This document shows positions 8,396 to 17,772 of a DNA stretch of 64,000 bases, in pieces. Positions within the stretch are counted from its first letter, which is position 1, and each line of letters begins with the position of its first letter. The stretch is from Serinibacter salmoneus (GTDB lineage Bacteria; Actinomycetota; Actinomycetes; Actinomycetales; Beutenbergiaceae), in the NCBI RefSeq assembly GCF_002563925.1, contig NZ_PDJD01000001.1, forward strand, positions 1,556,973 to 1,620,972. The letters run 5' to 3'. The notes beneath the pieces are model-generated. The model ran no database searches. It saw only the letters and a program-made list of their open reading frames with translations, and was not told where the DNA came from. Made by a program: the position numbers and the translations under genes.

Positions 8396-11122
8396 GTGAC
8401 CGAGCCCGACTCCACCACGATCGACGACGCCACCGAGGAGCGCAACGAATGGCTTGCCTCCATCGACGCCTTGGTGAACTCCCGGGGTGAGGCGCACGCA
8501 CGCGAGGTCGTCTCCGCGTTGCTGGACCACGCCACGCACCGCGGCCTCGAGTTGCCCCGCGTCGTCACGACCGCGCACATCAACACGATCGACGCCTCCC
8601 AGGAGCCGGAGTTCCCCGGTGACGAGGAGATCGAGAACCGCTACCGCGACTACCTGCGGTGGAACTCCGCCGTCATGGTCACCCGGGCCCAGCGCCCCGG
8701 CGTCGGCGTCGGCGGCCACATCTCCTCCTACGCCTCCGTGGCCACGCTGTACGAGGTCGGACTGAACCACTTCTTCAAGGGCAAGGACCACCCCGGCGGC
8801 GGCGACCAGGTCTACTTCCAGGGCCACGCCTCCCCCGGGATGTACGCGCGCGCCTTCCTGGAGGGCCGCCTGTCCGCGGACCGGCTCGACGGGTTCCGCC
8901 AGGAGCTCTCCCACCCGGCGGGTGGGCTGCCCTCCTACCCGCACCCGCGCCTGATGCCGGACTTCTGGGAGTTCCCCACGGTGTCGATGGGCCTGGGCCC
9001 GGCCGGCGCCATCTACCAGGCGTGGACCAACCGCTACCTCGAACTGCGCGGCATCAAGGACACCAGTCAGCAGCACGTCTGGGCCTTCCTCGGCGACGGC
9101 GAGATGGATGAGCCGGAATCCCGCGGCATGCTGCAGCTCGCCGCACAGCAGAAGCTCGACAACCTGACGTTCGTGGTCAACTGCAACCTGCAGCGCCTGG
9201 ACGGCCCGGTGCGCGGCAACGGCTCGATCATCACCGAGCTCGAGGGCTACTTCCGCGGTGCCGGCTGGAACGTCATCAAGGTGATCTGGGGTCGGGAGTG
9301 GGACGAGCTGCTCGCCAACGACACCGAGGGCGCTCTGGTGGACGTCATGTCCTCCACCACCGACGGGGACTACCAGACCTTCAAGGCGGAGTCCGGTGCG
9401 TTCATCCGCGAGCACTTCTTCGGCCGCGACCCACGCACCAAGGAACTCGTGGTGGACCTCAGCGACGAGGCCATCTGGAAGATGAAGCGTGGCGGGCACG
9501 ACACCCGCAAGATCTACGCCGCCTACAAGGCGGCGGTGGAGCACAAGGGGCAGCCGACGGTCGTGCTCGCGCACACCGTCAAGGGCTACGGCCTGGGCCC
9601 GCACTTCGCGGCGCGCAACGCCACGCACCAGATGAAGAAGCTCAAGCCGGAGGATGCCAAGCTCCTGCGCGACGCCCTGGAGATCCCGCTGACGGACGCG
9701 CAGCTGGAGGAGGACCCGGCGCTGCCGCCGTACTTCCACCCCGGCGCCGACGCCCCCGAGATCCAGTACATGATGGAGCACCGCCGTCAACTGGGCGGGT
9801 TCGTGCCGGAGCGTCGCTCCAGCCACACCGCCGTCTCCCTGCCGGGCGACAAGGCCTACTCCCTGCTCGCCAAGGGCTCCGGGCAGCAGGAGGTCGCCAC
9901 CACGATGGCGTTCGTCCGGCTGTTCAAGGACCTGATCAAGGACAAGGAGTTCGGCAAGCGGATCGTGCCGATCATCCCGGACGAGGCGCGCACCTTCGGC
10001 CTGGACTCCATCTTCCCGAGCGCGAAGATCTTCAACACGCTCGGACAGAACTACCTGCCGGTGGACCGCGAGCTCATGCTGAGCTACAAGGAGTCCGAGG
10101 CCGGGCAGATCATGCACACCGGCATCAACGAGGCCGGTTCGGCCGCCGCCTTCCAGTCGGTGGGCACCTCCTACGCCACCCACGGCGAGGTACTGGTCCC
10201 GTTCTACATCTACTACTCGATGTTCGGGTTCCAGCGCACCGGTGACCAGTTCTGGGCCGCCGGTGACCAGATGACCCGTGGCTTCCTCATCGGCGCCACC
10301 GCCGGTCGCACCACGCTGACCGGTGAGGGCCTGCAGCACGCCGATGGCCACTCGCCGCTGATCGCAGGCACCAACTCCGCGGTGGTGCACTACGACCCCG
10401 CCTACGGCTACGAGATCCGGCACATCGTGCGCGACGGGCTGGAGCGGATGTACGGCGAGGGCGGTCACATCGCCGGACGCGAGCGGGACGTCATGTACTA
10501 CCTGACGGTCTACAACGAGCCGATGCTGCAGCCCAAGGAGCCGCAGGACGTGGACGTCGACGGCATCATCCGGGGGATGCACCGCATCGCCGAGGTGCCC
10601 GACGGCGATGGGCCGGTCGTGCAGCTCCTGGCCTCGGGCGTGGCGGTGCCCTGGGCGCTGGAGGCTCGGGAGATCCTGCAGTCGGAGTGGGGTGTGCGGG
10701 CCGCGGTGTGGTCGGTCACCTCGTGGAACGAACTGCGCCGGGACGCGCTCGCGGCGGAGAAGGACGCCTTCGTGCACCCGCACGAGGAGGCCCGCACCCC
10801 GTACCTGACGCAACGGTTGGCAGAGATCGGGGCACCGGTCATCGCCACCTCGGACTACGACCACCTCGTCCCCGACCAGATCCGCCAGTGGGTCCCGGGT
10901 GACTACGCCGTGCTCGGCGCCGACGGGTTCGGCCTGTCCGACACCCGACCGGCCGTGCGCCGTCACTTCCTCATCGACAGCCACTCGCTGGTCGCCAAGA
11001 CCCTGCAGACGCTGGCGCGCCGCGGCGAGTTCGACCGCGGCGCGGCCGCGGACGCCGTGGAGCGCTACCGTCTGCTGGACGTGACGGCCGGTTCCACCGG
11101 GAACGCCGGCGGCGACGCCTGA
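8396..11122 (+). CDS. aceE: Pyruvate dehydrogenase E1 component, homodimeric type
   Basis: 908 aa, the expected length of single-chain E1. It decarboxylates pyruvate with thiamine diphosphate and passes acetyl to the lipoyl E2, supplying acetyl-CoA. The ThDP-binding motif [12 protein letters not shown]...NCN is at residues about 232-265, and the transketolase-like middle and C-terminal domains follow. The GTG at 8396 is preferred because it gives the usual N-terminus (VTEPDSTT) and follows AGGGAGCTGAAGAG; an upstream in-frame extension has atypical sequence. It is monocistronic and ends at a strong terminator 35 bp downstream. Confidence 0.95.
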   Translation: MTEPDSTTIDDATEERNEWLASIDALVNSRGEAHAREVVSALLDHATHRGLELPRVVTTAHINTIDASQEPEFPGDEEIENRYRDYLRWNSAVMVTRAQRPGVGVGGHISSYASVATLYEVGLNHFFKGKDHPGGGDQVYFQGHASPGMYARAFLEGRLSADRLDGFRQELSHPAGGLPSYPHPRLMPDFWEFPTVSMGLGPAGAIYQAWTNRYLELRGIKDTSQQHVWAFLGDGEMDEPESRGMLQLAAQQKLDNLTFVVNCNLQRLDGPVRGNGSIITELEGYFRGAGWNVIKVIWGREWDELLANDTEGALVDVMSSTTDGDYQTFKAESGAFIREHFFGRDPRTKELVVDLSDEAIWKMKRGGHDTRKIYAAYKAAVEHKGQPTVVLAHTVKGYGLGPHFAARNATHQMKKLKPEDAKLLRDALEIPLTDAQLEEDPALPPYFHPGADAPEIQYMMEHRRQLGGFVPERRSSHTAVSLPGDKAYSLLAKGSGQQEVATTMAFVRLFKDLIKDKEFGKRIVPIIPDEARTFGLDSIFPSAKIFNTLGQNYLPVDRELMLSYKESEAGQIMHTGINEAGSAAAFQSVGTSYATHGEVLVPFYIYYSMFGFQRTGDQFWAAGDQMTRGFLIGATAGRTTLTGEGLQHADGHSPLIAGTNSAVVHYDPAYGYEIRHIVRDGLERMYGEGGHIAGRERDVMYYLTVYNEPMLQPKEPQDVDVDGIIRGMHRIAEVPDGDGPVVQLLASGVAVPWALEAREILQSEWGVRAAVWSVTSWNELRRDALAAEKDAFVHPHEEARTPYLTQRLAEIGAPVIATSDYDHLVPDQIRQWVPGDYAVLGADGFGLSDTRPAVRRHFLIDSHSLVAKTLQTLARRGEFDRGAAADAVERYRLLDVTAGSTGNAGGDA

Positions 11123-11157
11123 TCGCTGCCGGGTCGGGCGCGCCCGCCTGACCACGC

Positions 11158-11193
11158 ACGAAGGCCCGGATCCTTGAGGATCCGGGCCTTCGT
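11158..11193. terminator. Bidirectional intrinsic terminator between aceE and the minus-strand gene
   Basis: A perfect 16-bp stem (ACGAAGGCCCGGATCC / GGATCCGGGCCTTCGT) with a TTGA loop, between convergent genes. The plus-strand tail after the stem is CGTCCC rather than a T tract; the stem itself contains the CCTTCGT element seen after other hairpins here. Confidence 0.9.
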
Positions 11194-11219
11194 CGTCCCG
11201 CATGAGCCGCGGGATACGC

Positions 11220-11924
11220 CTACTCGCCGGTGGGCGCGCGGTGCCGTGCCTCCGCGGCCTCCACGAGGCGGTCCAGATCCCCGATCTGCGCCGAGGAGGA
11301 GGCCCCCTCCAGGGAGTCCAGGAGACGGCGCGCCTCCTCGATGCGCCCGGTCTCGAGCGCGGCCATGATCACCTCGCCGCCGGCGCCGGCGGTACGAGAG
11401 GCCAGATCCCAGTGCGCCACGCCGAAGGTGACGGCCTCGGTGGCTGCGCCCGCGTCGCGCAACATCGCGACCGCGTGGGTGAGTGCGAGCCCGGTGGTCT
11501 CACGCTCGCAGGCGAGGTTCAGTCGGCGCATCGCCCCCTCGCGATCGGAGTCGAGGGACAGGCGCGCCATCACTACCAGGGGCAGCCAGGCACGGGGCGT
11601 ACCGGCAAGTTCCTCCGCCAGCGCCCAGATGGCGTCGTTCTGCTGGGTGGTCAGCTCCGTCGTCCCATCGGCGGGGGCGGCCGCTGCGCCGTCCACCTCG
11701 GCGTCGGGGTCACCGGTCAACGGGTCCAGCCGCGTGCCCTCGTCGGCGCGCTGGCGCACGATCTCAGCGAGCGCATCGAAGGCCTTGCGGTCGTTGGGGT
11801 TCGCGGACAGTTGCGCACGCAACTCCTCCTCCGCGGGCGTGGCCTCGCGGTGGGAGAGAGGGGTGTCTTCTTCCGTGTGGCCGCCTCGCTCTGCGAGTCG
11901 GCGCAACCAGCTCAACAGTGCCAT
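11220..11924 (-). CDS. Hypothetical protein with TPR-like helical repeats
   Basis: 234 aa, cytoplasmic. The N-terminus MALLSWLRRLAERGG is amphipathic. Residues 25-60 (LSANPNDRKAFDALAEIV) and later segments (AWLPLVVMARLSLD, ALETGRIEEARRLLDSLEG) resemble tetratricopeptide repeats, which usually mediate protein contacts. It is convergent with aceE and divergent from the FasR-type gene. I do not know a specific role. Confidence 0.75.
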   Translation of the reverse strand: MALLSWLRRLAERGGHTEEDTPLSHREATPAEEELRAQLSANPNDRKAFDALAEIVRQRADEGTRLDPLTGDPDAEVDGAAAAPADGTTELTTQQNDAIWALAEELAGTPRAWLPLVVMARLSLDSDREGAMRRLNLACERETTGLALTHAVAMLRDAGAATEAVTFGVAHWDLASRTAGAGGEVIMAALETGRIEEARRLLDSLEGASSSAQIGDLDRLVEAAEARHRAPTGE

Positions 11925-11989
11925 GCGGCCAGCCTAGTGCCCAGGCGTGATCCCGCGAGGGATCGACAAGGATCGCACCGAGGGCTCAC

Positions 11990-12006
11990 TTGTGGGACTC
12001 CCACAA
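11990..12006. promoter_or_regulatory. Perfect inverted repeat upstream of fasR (candidate operator 1)
   Basis: TTGTGGGA-C-TCCCACAA is an 8-1-8 perfect palindrome, 54 bp before the regulator start and 66 bp before the divergent gene. A near copy lies before fabD at 13262-13278, so the two probably bind the same protein. Confidence 0.7.
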
Positions 12007-12059
12007 CTGCGCCGGTTCCGGACTCGCCTGCGACCACCCGCGCACCGTATGGTCCGAGG

Positions 12060-13214
12060 GTGATCCAGCCACGTGGCGCCGACGCCGAGATGACTCGGCT
12101 GCTGCGCAACCGTACCGCCATGCTCACGGCCGCGACGGTGCGCCGCCTGGAGGCGGAGGTGGAGTGGTACCGCGGTCTCGCCGCCGAGGACCGTTCCTGG
12201 ATCTCGCTGGTGGCCACCTCGGGCATCACGGCGTTCATCGACTGGTACGAGCGCCCGACCCCCACCACCTACAACGCGGCGGAGATCTTCCGCGCGGCAC
12301 CCCCGGAACTCACCCGCTCGATCTCGCTGCAGAACGCGCTGGCCCTGGTGCGCATCGTGGTGGAGGTGGTGGAGGAGAACACGCAGGAGATCGCCTCACC
12401 GCACCGCGCGCAGGAGCTGCGCGAGGCCGTGCTGGTGTACTCCCGCGAGGTCGCCTTCTCCGCCGCGGAGGTGTACGCCCGCGCTGCCGAGGCGCGCGGC
12501 GCCTGGGACGCTCGGATGGAGGCGCTCGCGGTGGATGCGCTGCTGCGCGATGACAGCGAGGCGCTGGCCTCGCGGGTCGCCACCCTGGGCTGGAGCGGGG
12601 AGGGACCCGTACTCGCGGTGGTCGGCACGACGGCGGTGCCGGTCACCGACGCCCGGACCGCCGATCTGCGCCGGCTCGCACGACGCGCCGCCCGCGATGC
12701 GTTGGTGGGCAATCAGGGTGAGCGTGTGGTGGTGGTGCTCGGGGGTTTCACCGACGCCCGTGCGGCCGTCGAGTTGCTCCTGCCCCGGCTGTCGGAAGGT
12801 CCGGTGGTGATGGGGCCCGTGGTGCCCGACGTCGCGGCGGCGGGGCGCTCGGCACGCGCCGCGCTATCGGGGCTCGCCGCCGTGCGGGGCTGGCCGGAGG
12901 CACCCCGCCCGGTCACCGCCGATGAGCTTCTCCCCGAGCGCGCGCTCGCCGGAGACTCCACCGCGCGCGCCAGCATCCTCGAGCGGATCGTGGAGCCCCT
13001 GGAGCACGCGAACGGACCGCTCTTGGAGACGCTCGCGGCCTACCTGGAGTCAGGCCGATCACTGGAGGCCGCCGCACGCACCTTGTACGTGCACCCCAAC
13101 ACCGTGCGGTATCGGCTGCGCCGGATCACCGAGACGACAGGGTGGGACCCGACAGACGGCCGTGAGGGCTTCGTGCTGCACGTGGCGCTGATCGTCGGGC
13201 GGCTCTCGACCTGA
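12060..13214 (+). CDS. fasR: PucR/CdaR-type transcription regulator of fatty acid synthesis (FasR-like)
   Basis: 384 aa from the GTG at 12060; an ATG ten codons later (12090) is an alternative, as neither has a clear ribosome site. Residues 50-130 form a helical N-terminal region. The middle carries a CdaR GGDEF-like section (GERVVVVLGGFTDARAAVELL). The C-terminus (LETLAAYLESGRSLEAAARTLYVHPNTVRYRLRRI, residues about 320-355) is the PucR helix-turn-helix. In Streptomyces coelicolor, FasR occupies this position and activates fabD-fabH-acpP-fabF. The same gene order here makes this an orthologue by context. Its own promoter region carries the 11990 palindrome, suggesting autoregulation. Confidence 0.85.
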   Translation: MIQPRGADAEMTRLLRNRTAMLTAATVRRLEAEVEWYRGLAAEDRSWISLVATSGITAFIDWYERPTPTTYNAAEIFRAAPPELTRSISLQNALALVRIVVEVVEENTQEIASPHRAQELREAVLVYSREVAFSAAEVYARAAEARGAWDARMEALAVDALLRDDSEALASRVATLGWSGEGPVLAVVGTTAVPVTDARTADLRRLARRAARDALVGNQGERVVVVLGGFTDARAAVELLLPRLSEGPVVMGPVVPDVAAAGRSARAALSGLAAVRGWPEAPRPVTADELLPERALAGDSTARASILERIVEPLEHANGPLLETLAAYLESGRSLEAAARTLYVHPNTVRYRLRRITETTGWDPTDGREGFVLHVALIVGRLST

Positions 13215-13261
13215 CGCGGCGCCGGGGGGACGGCCCGCGAGGGCGCGCCGGCAAGCGCGCC

Positions 13262-13278
13262 TTGTGGGGTTCCTACAA
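13262..13278. promoter_or_regulatory. Imperfect inverted repeat upstream of fabD (candidate operator 2)
   Basis: TTGTGGGG-T-TCCTACAA keeps the 8-1-8 spacing of the 11990 repeat; its arms match each other at 6 of 8 positions. It starts 83 bp before the fabD start codon. It is the likely site for FasR control of the fab operon. Confidence 0.6.
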
Positions 13279-13344
13279 ATCGCGTCGCAGCCTTTGTCCG
13301 CGTGGTGCCTTCGCGAGGGCCGTCACGGCAGGCATGCTGGTGGA

Positions 13345-14292
13345 GTGCTAGCGATTCTCGCGCCCGGACAGGGTGCCCAGTCCCCCGGCATGCTCACCCC
13401 GTGGTTGGAGATCCCCGGTGTCGCCGAGGAGATGGCGACCTTCGGTGAGGCCGCGGGCCTCGACCTCACCGCCCACGGCACCACCTCTGACGCCGACACG
13501 ATCCGCGACACCGCCATCGCGCAACCGCTGCTGGTCGCGACCTCGCTCGTGGCCCTGCGCGCTCTGCTGGCGGGGCGCGACGCAGCCGATGTGGCGGGAG
13601 TGACGGCGGGGCACTCCGTGGGCGAGTTCGCCGCTGCGGCTGTGGCCGGGGTCCTGACGGATGCCTCCGCCGTCGAGCTGGTCTCCCAGCGGGCCCGCCT
13701 GATGGCTGAGGCCGCGGCCGCGAACCCCTCCGGGATGGCGGCCGTTCTCGGTGGGGACCCGCAGGAGGTGACGGCGGCCATCGAGGCCGCCGGGGCCTGG
13801 CCGGCGAACGTCAACGGTGGTGGCCAGGTGGTCGCGGCGGGCAGCCACGAGGCGATCGCCGCACTCGCCGCACAGCCGCCCGCGAAGGCGCGTGTGATGC
13901 CGCTGCAGGTGGCGGGCGCCTTCCACACCCCGCTCATGGCGAGCGCCGGCGAGGCCTTCGCCCGCGTCGTCGAGCACTGGCCGGCCGCACCTCCGCGAAT
14001 GCGGCTGCTGACCAACGCCGACGGCTCGGCGTTCCTCCCGCACGGTGAGGGTGTGGGCAACGAGGTCCTCGCGCGACTGGCGGGCCAGATCACCTCCCCG
14101 GTGCGCTGGGACCTGTGCCAGGAGACGATGCGAGCGCTCGGCGTGACCGGCATCATCGAGCTCGCACCCGGAGGCGTCCTGTCCGGACTCGCCCGACGAG
14201 TCCTGCCGGACGTCCCGCGCGTCGCCATCAAGTCCCCCGCCGACCTGGAGTCCGCGGCTGCCATGATCACCGACACCACAGGAGAGCGATGA
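13345..14292 (+). CDS. fabD: Malonyl-CoA:ACP transacylase
   Basis: 315 aa. It loads malonyl groups from malonyl-CoA onto AcpP. The nucleophile motif GHSVGEFAAAA contains the active serine (about residue 92), and the VAGAFHTPLM motif carries the catalytic histidine (about residue 195). The GTG at 13345 gives the normal N-terminus VLAILAPGQGAQ. It has only GGTGGA directly abutting the start, so translation may depend on a very short leader. First gene of fabD-fabH-acpP-fabF; its stop overlaps the fabH start (ATGA). Confidence 0.93.
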   Translation: MLAILAPGQGAQSPGMLTPWLEIPGVAEEMATFGEAAGLDLTAHGTTSDADTIRDTAIAQPLLVATSLVALRALLAGRDAADVAGVTAGHSVGEFAAAAVAGVLTDASAVELVSQRARLMAEAAAANPSGMAAVLGGDPQEVTAAIEAAGAWPANVNGGGQVVAAGSHEAIAALAAQPPAKARVMPLQVAGAFHTPLMASAGEAFARVVEHWPAAPPRMRLLTNADGSAFLPHGEGVGNEVLARLAGQITSPVRWDLCQETMRALGVTGIIELAPGGVLSGLARRVLPDVPRVAIKSPADLESAAAMITDTTGER

Positions 14293-15320
14293 CTCGCGCA
14301 CTCACCGGCCACCAGCCCGTTCCCGGCAGCCGGATCCTCGCCGTCGACGGGTTCCGCGGTGAGCGGGTCGTCCCCAACTCCGAGATCATCGGGCCGATCG
14401 ACTCCTCGGACGAGTGGATCCGCCAACGCACCGGCATCGTCACCCGCCGCCGTGCCAACCCGGAGACCACCATCCTGGACATGGCGGTCGCTGCCGCTGA
14501 GGCGACCCTGGCCAAGGCGGGCCTGGCCGCCACCCAGATCGACGCCGTGCTCCTGTCGACCGTCACCTACTTCGAGCAGACACCCGCCCTGGCCGCCCGG
14601 GTCGCCCACGCCATCGGGGCCACGCCGGCGGCGGCCTTCGACATCTCGGCCGCCTGCGCGGGCTATTCCTACGGGATCGGCCTGGCCGACTCGCTGGTGC
14701 GTTCCGGCCAGGCACGTCACGTGCTGGTCATCGGGGTGGAGCGCATGAGCGACTTCATCGACCCGACCGACCGTTCCATCTCCTTCCTGTTGGGTGACGG
14801 CGCAGGGGCGGCAGTGGTGGGCGCGAGCGATGTGCCGCTCATCGGGCCGACCGTCTGGGGCGCCGACGGCTCCATGGCCTGCCACATCGACCAGACCCAG
14901 AGCTGGCTGGAGTTGCGTTCCGGTGACGCGCTGGACACCCCGGCACAGGTCGCCGCCGGGACCTGGCCCACGCTGCGCCAGCAGGGCCCCAGTGTCTTCA
15001 AGTGGGTCATCTCCAATGTCCCCGATATCGCGCGGCGCGCCGTATCGGCCGCGGGTCTGGAGATCTCCGACATCGAGGTCTTCGTGCCGCACCAGGCCAA
15101 CATGCGCATCATCGACCAGGTCGCCAAGATGCTCGGTCTGGGCGAGGACGTGGCCATCGGCCGCGACATCGCCGACACCGGCAACACCTCCGCCGCCTCG
15201 ATCCCGCTGGCCACCGAGCGGTTGCTGCGCGAGGGCCAGGCACACTCCGGGCAGCTCGCCCTGCAGATCGGCTTCGGCGCCGGGATGGCCTACTCCGCGC
15301 AGGTCGTCGCCCTGCCCTGA
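14289..15320 (+). CDS. fabH: Beta-ketoacyl-ACP synthase III
   Basis: 343 aa. It condenses an acyl-CoA primer with malonyl-ACP to start fatty-acid chains. In actinobacteria branched primers are common, but the primer cannot be read here. The Cys-His-Asn triad is visible: Cys in DISAACAGYSYG (about residue 122), His in VFVPHQANMRI (about 264) and Asn in DTGNTSAAS (about 299). Translationally coupled to fabD, with GGAGAG five bases upstream of the ATG. Confidence 0.95.
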   Translation: MTRALTGHQPVPGSRILAVDGFRGERVVPNSEIIGPIDSSDEWIRQRTGIVTRRRANPETTILDMAVAAAEATLAKAGLAATQIDAVLLSTVTYFEQTPALAARVAHAIGATPAAAFDISAACAGYSYGIGLADSLVRSGQARHVLVIGVERMSDFIDPTDRSISFLLGDGAGAAVVGASDVPLIGPTVWGADGSMACHIDQTQSWLELRSGDALDTPAQVAAGTWPTLRQQGPSVFKWVISNVPDIARRAVSAAGLEISDIEVFVPHQANMRIIDQVAKMLGLGEDVAIGRDIADTGNTSAASIPLATERLLREGQAHSGQLALQIGFGAGMAYSAQVVALP

Positions 15321-15402
15321 CCCCCTCCGCGCGCCGGATCCCCGCCGGGGAAGGGCGCCTGGAAGACTTGACCCGCACATCACCGATACGAAGGAGACAC
15401 CC

Positions 15403-15651
15403 ATGGCACTCAGCGAGCAGGAGATTCTCGCCGGACTGGCGGAGATCGTGAACGAGGAGACCGGCCTGCCGGCCGACTCCGTGGAGCTCGGCAAGTCCTT
15501 CACCGACGACCTGGACATCGACTCGCTGTCGATGATGACGATCGTCACCCAGGCCGAGGACAAGTTCTCGGTCACCATCCCCGACGACGAGGTCAAGAAC
15601 CTCGTCACGGTCGGGGACGCCGTCAGCTACATCGCCGGCGCCCAGGCCTGA
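15403..15651 (+). CDS. acpP: Acyl carrier protein
   Basis: 82 aa, acidic, four-helix carrier. Ser41 in DIDSLSMM is the 4'-phosphopantetheine attachment site. It carries growing acyl chains between FabD, FabH and FabF. A clear AAGGAG lies eight bases before the ATG, stronger than the sites of the flanking genes, fitting its need for high expression. A stable hairpin follows the stop. Confidence 0.95.
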   Translation: MALSEQEILAGLAEIVNEETGLPADSVELGKSFTDDLDIDSLSMMTIVTQAEDKFSVTIPDDEVKNLVTVGDAVSYIAGAQA

Positions 15652-15660
15652 GACGTCCTC

Positions 15661-15688
15661 GGGGGTCGCCCGCACGCGGGCGGCCCCC
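15661..15688 (+). promoter_or_regulatory. Stable intercistronic hairpin between acpP and fabF
   Basis: GGGGGTCGCCCGC pairs with GCGGGCGGCCCCC across a two-base centre (in practice an 11-bp stem and a small loop), nine bases after the acpP stop. No T tract follows. It may stabilise acpP mRNA or partly terminate, making AcpP exceed FabF. Confidence 0.55.
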
Positions 15689-15734
15689 GGCGAGTCCGGC
15701 CCCACCACCACGCCACCGACCAGGAGGAGCACAC

Positions 15735-16967
15735 ATGTCCGACGTTCCCGCCGTCGTCGTCACCGGACTCGGTGCGACGTCCCCCATCGGAGGAACCGCG
15801 CCCGACTCGTGGCGTGCGGCACTGGCGGGCACCTCTGGGGTGGCCACCATGACCCACGACTGGGTCAGCCAGTACGAACTCCCCGTCACCTTCGCCGCGG
15901 AGGCCGCGGTGGACCCCGGCGAAGTCCTCGCCCGCCCCGAGACCCGCCGCATGGACCGCGCCGCCCAGCTCGCCGTGGCCGCCACCCGGGAGGCGTGGGC
16001 CGACGCCGGAGCGCCCGAGGTGGACGGGGAACGCATCGGCGTCGCCGTCTCCACCGGCCTCGGTGGCCTCTGGACCCTCATGGACTCCTGGGACACGCTC
16101 AAGGAGCGCGGTCCCCGCCGCGTGCTGCCGATGACGGTCCCCATGCTCATGCCGAACTCCTCCGCCGCGTACGTGTCGCTGGACGTCGGCGCGAAGGCCG
16201 GCGTGCACACCACCACCTCCGCGTGCGCCTCGGGCGCCGAGGCTGTGGCCTACGGCCTGGAGATGATCCGCAGCGGCCGCGCCGACATCGTGGTGACCGG
16301 CGGCACGGAGGCCAGCGTGCACGCCCTGCCGATCGCCGCCTTCGCACGTATGCAGGCCCTGTCCACCCGCAACGACTCCCCCGAGACTGCCTCGCGTCCG
16401 TATGACACCACCCGGGACGGGTTCGTGCTCGGGGAGGGCGCCGGTGCACTCGTCCTGGAGCGCGAGGACCATGCCCGTGCCCGCGGGGCCACGATCTACG
16501 CCCGGGTCGCCGGGGCGGGACTCAGCTCGGATGCGCACGACATCGCCGCCCCCGAGCCGACGGGTGAGGGCCAGGAGCGCGCCATGCGCTCGGCGCTGGC
16601 CGACGCCGGCCTGACCGCGGCGGACGTCGTGCACGCCAATGCCCATGCCACCTCCACCCCGGCCGGCGACCTCACCGAGATCCGGGCGATCGCCCGGGTG
16701 ATGGGTGAGGGCACCGTGGTCTCGGCCACGAAGTCGATGACCGGCCACCTGCTGGGTGGTGCGGGCGCCCTGGAGTCCGTCTTCGCGGTGCTGGCGCTGC
16801 GTGACCGCACCGCTCCCCCGACGATCAACCTCACCAGCCCCGAGCCCGACCTTCCCCTGCCGGTCGCGACGGCGCCCACGGCGCTCGGTGCGGGCCAGAT
16901 CGCGGCGCTGAACAACTCCTTCGGGTTCGGTGGCCACAACGTGAGCCTGATCTTCACCTCGGTGTAG
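15735..16967 (+). CDS. fabF: Beta-ketoacyl-ACP synthase II
   Basis: 410 aa. It elongates acyl-ACP with malonyl-ACP. The Cys-His-His triad is in TTSACASGAEA (about residue 161), NAHATSTPAGD (about 299) and KSMTGHLLGGAG (about 335). The C-terminal NNSFGFGGHN signature is complete. A GGAGGAG site precedes the ATG. Last gene of the operon, followed by a long terminator hairpin. Confidence 0.95.
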   Translation: MSDVPAVVVTGLGATSPIGGTAPDSWRAALAGTSGVATMTHDWVSQYELPVTFAAEAAVDPGEVLARPETRRMDRAAQLAVAATREAWADAGAPEVDGERIGVAVSTGLGGLWTLMDSWDTLKERGPRRVLPMTVPMLMPNSSAAYVSLDVGAKAGVHTTTSACASGAEAVAYGLEMIRSGRADIVVTGGTEASVHALPIAAFARMQALSTRNDSPETASRPYDTTRDGFVLGEGAGALVLEREDHARARGATIYARVAGAGLSSDAHDIAAPEPTGEGQERAMRSALADAGLTAADVVHANAHATSTPAGDLTEIRAIARVMGEGTVVSATKSMTGHLLGGAGALESVFAVLALRDRTAPPTINLTSPEPDLPLPVATAPTALGAGQIAALNNSFGFGGHNVSLIFTSV

Positions 16968-17009
16968 TGCTGTGGGGCGCCCATCGGCGCTGCACGCCGC
17001 CGTGACGGC

Positions 17010-17050
17010 AACGCGGGCGGGTCCTGACCTGGTCAGGACCCGCCCGCGTT
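17010..17050. terminator. Bidirectional intrinsic terminator after fabF
   Basis: Two 20-bp arms that are exact reverse complements around base 17030, followed by CGTCGTTGC on the plus strand. It lies between fabF and the convergent DUF3145 gene, so it probably serves both. Confidence 0.9.
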
Positions 17051-17075
17051 CGTCGTTGCGGTGGGATGGGCGGGG

Positions 17076-17576
17076 TCAGCCGACGCGGTGCAGCCAGCGC
17101 ACCGGAGCCCCGGCACCGGCGTAGCGGAAGGGCTCCAGTTCGTCGTCCCACGCCTGCCCGAGCGCGAGGTCCAACGCCTCGCTCAGCGCTCGCGGGTCGC
17201 TCTCGTGCACGAGTGCCGCGCGGATGCGGTCCTCGGGGACGACGACGTTGCCGACCCGGTCCGTCTGGGCGTGGAAGATGCCCAGGGCGGGGGTGTGTGA
17301 CCAACGGGAGCCGTCGCTGACGCTGGTGGCCTCCTCCGTCACCTCGTAGCGCAGGTGATCCCAGCCTCGCAGGGCCGAGGTGAGCCGCGCACCAGTTCCC
17401 ACCGGTCCGGTCCAGGAGAGTTCCGCGCGCTTGGCTCCGGGCGCCGCAGGCTGATCCGTCCAGTCGAAGGACGGGCGTCCCCCGAGCACGGATGCGGTAG
17501 CCCACTCCACGTGCGGGCTGAGGGCGCGCGGCGCAGAGTGCACGAAAAGAACACCGCGGGTGATCGGACCCGACAT
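17076..17576 (-). CDS. DUF3145 family protein
   Basis: 166 aa starting MSGPITRGVLFVHSAPRAL, with GGGAGGT four bases before the ATG. The conserved N-terminus, the WATASVLGG segment and the C-terminal APVRWLHRVG define DUF3145, an actinobacterial family repeatedly found next to fab/acc genes. Its function is not established; a role linked to lipid synthesis is inferred from context only. Convergent with fabF. Confidence 0.85.
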   Translation of the reverse strand: MSGPITRGVLFVHSAPRALSPHVEWATASVLGGRPSFDWTDQPAAPGAKRAELSWTGPVGTGARLTSALRGWDHLRYEVTEEATSVSDGSRWSHTPALGIFHAQTDRVGNVVVPEDRIRAALVHESDPRALSEALDLALGQAWDDELEPFRYAGAGAPVRWLHRVG

Positions 17577-17742
17577 GTTGACCTCCCTGACATCGACGAG
17601 ATTCGTCTTCCCCAACGCATCTCGTTCATCAGGTCGGCCGTCATGTAACGAACGGCGTGGTCCTACTATGCCCGAAACCGGGCGATCCTGCACCCCTCGA
17701 CCTCCGAGTCCACCTGACCAGACCACCCGTCGCGAGGCCTTT

Positions 17743-17770
17743 CTGCAGCCACCGCGAGGTGGTTCTGCAG
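17743..17770 (-). terminator. Hairpin after the VanY-type carboxypeptidase gene
   Basis: CTGCAG-CCACC, loop GCGA, GGTGG-TT-CTGCAG: an 11-bp stem with a two-base bulge, beginning three bases past the minus-strand stop. Confidence 0.6.
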
Positions 17771-17772
17771 GG

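Noticed and set aside
7721-11203. Minus-strand open frame of over 1,100 codons across aceE
   Set aside because: Only its last 141 codons (DUF3052) are real. The rest is antisense to a clear aceE and is a GC-bias shadow.
13323-15608. Long minus-strand frame antisense to fabD, fabH and acpP
   Set aside because: Three overlapping genes with full catalytic motifs occupy the plus strand.
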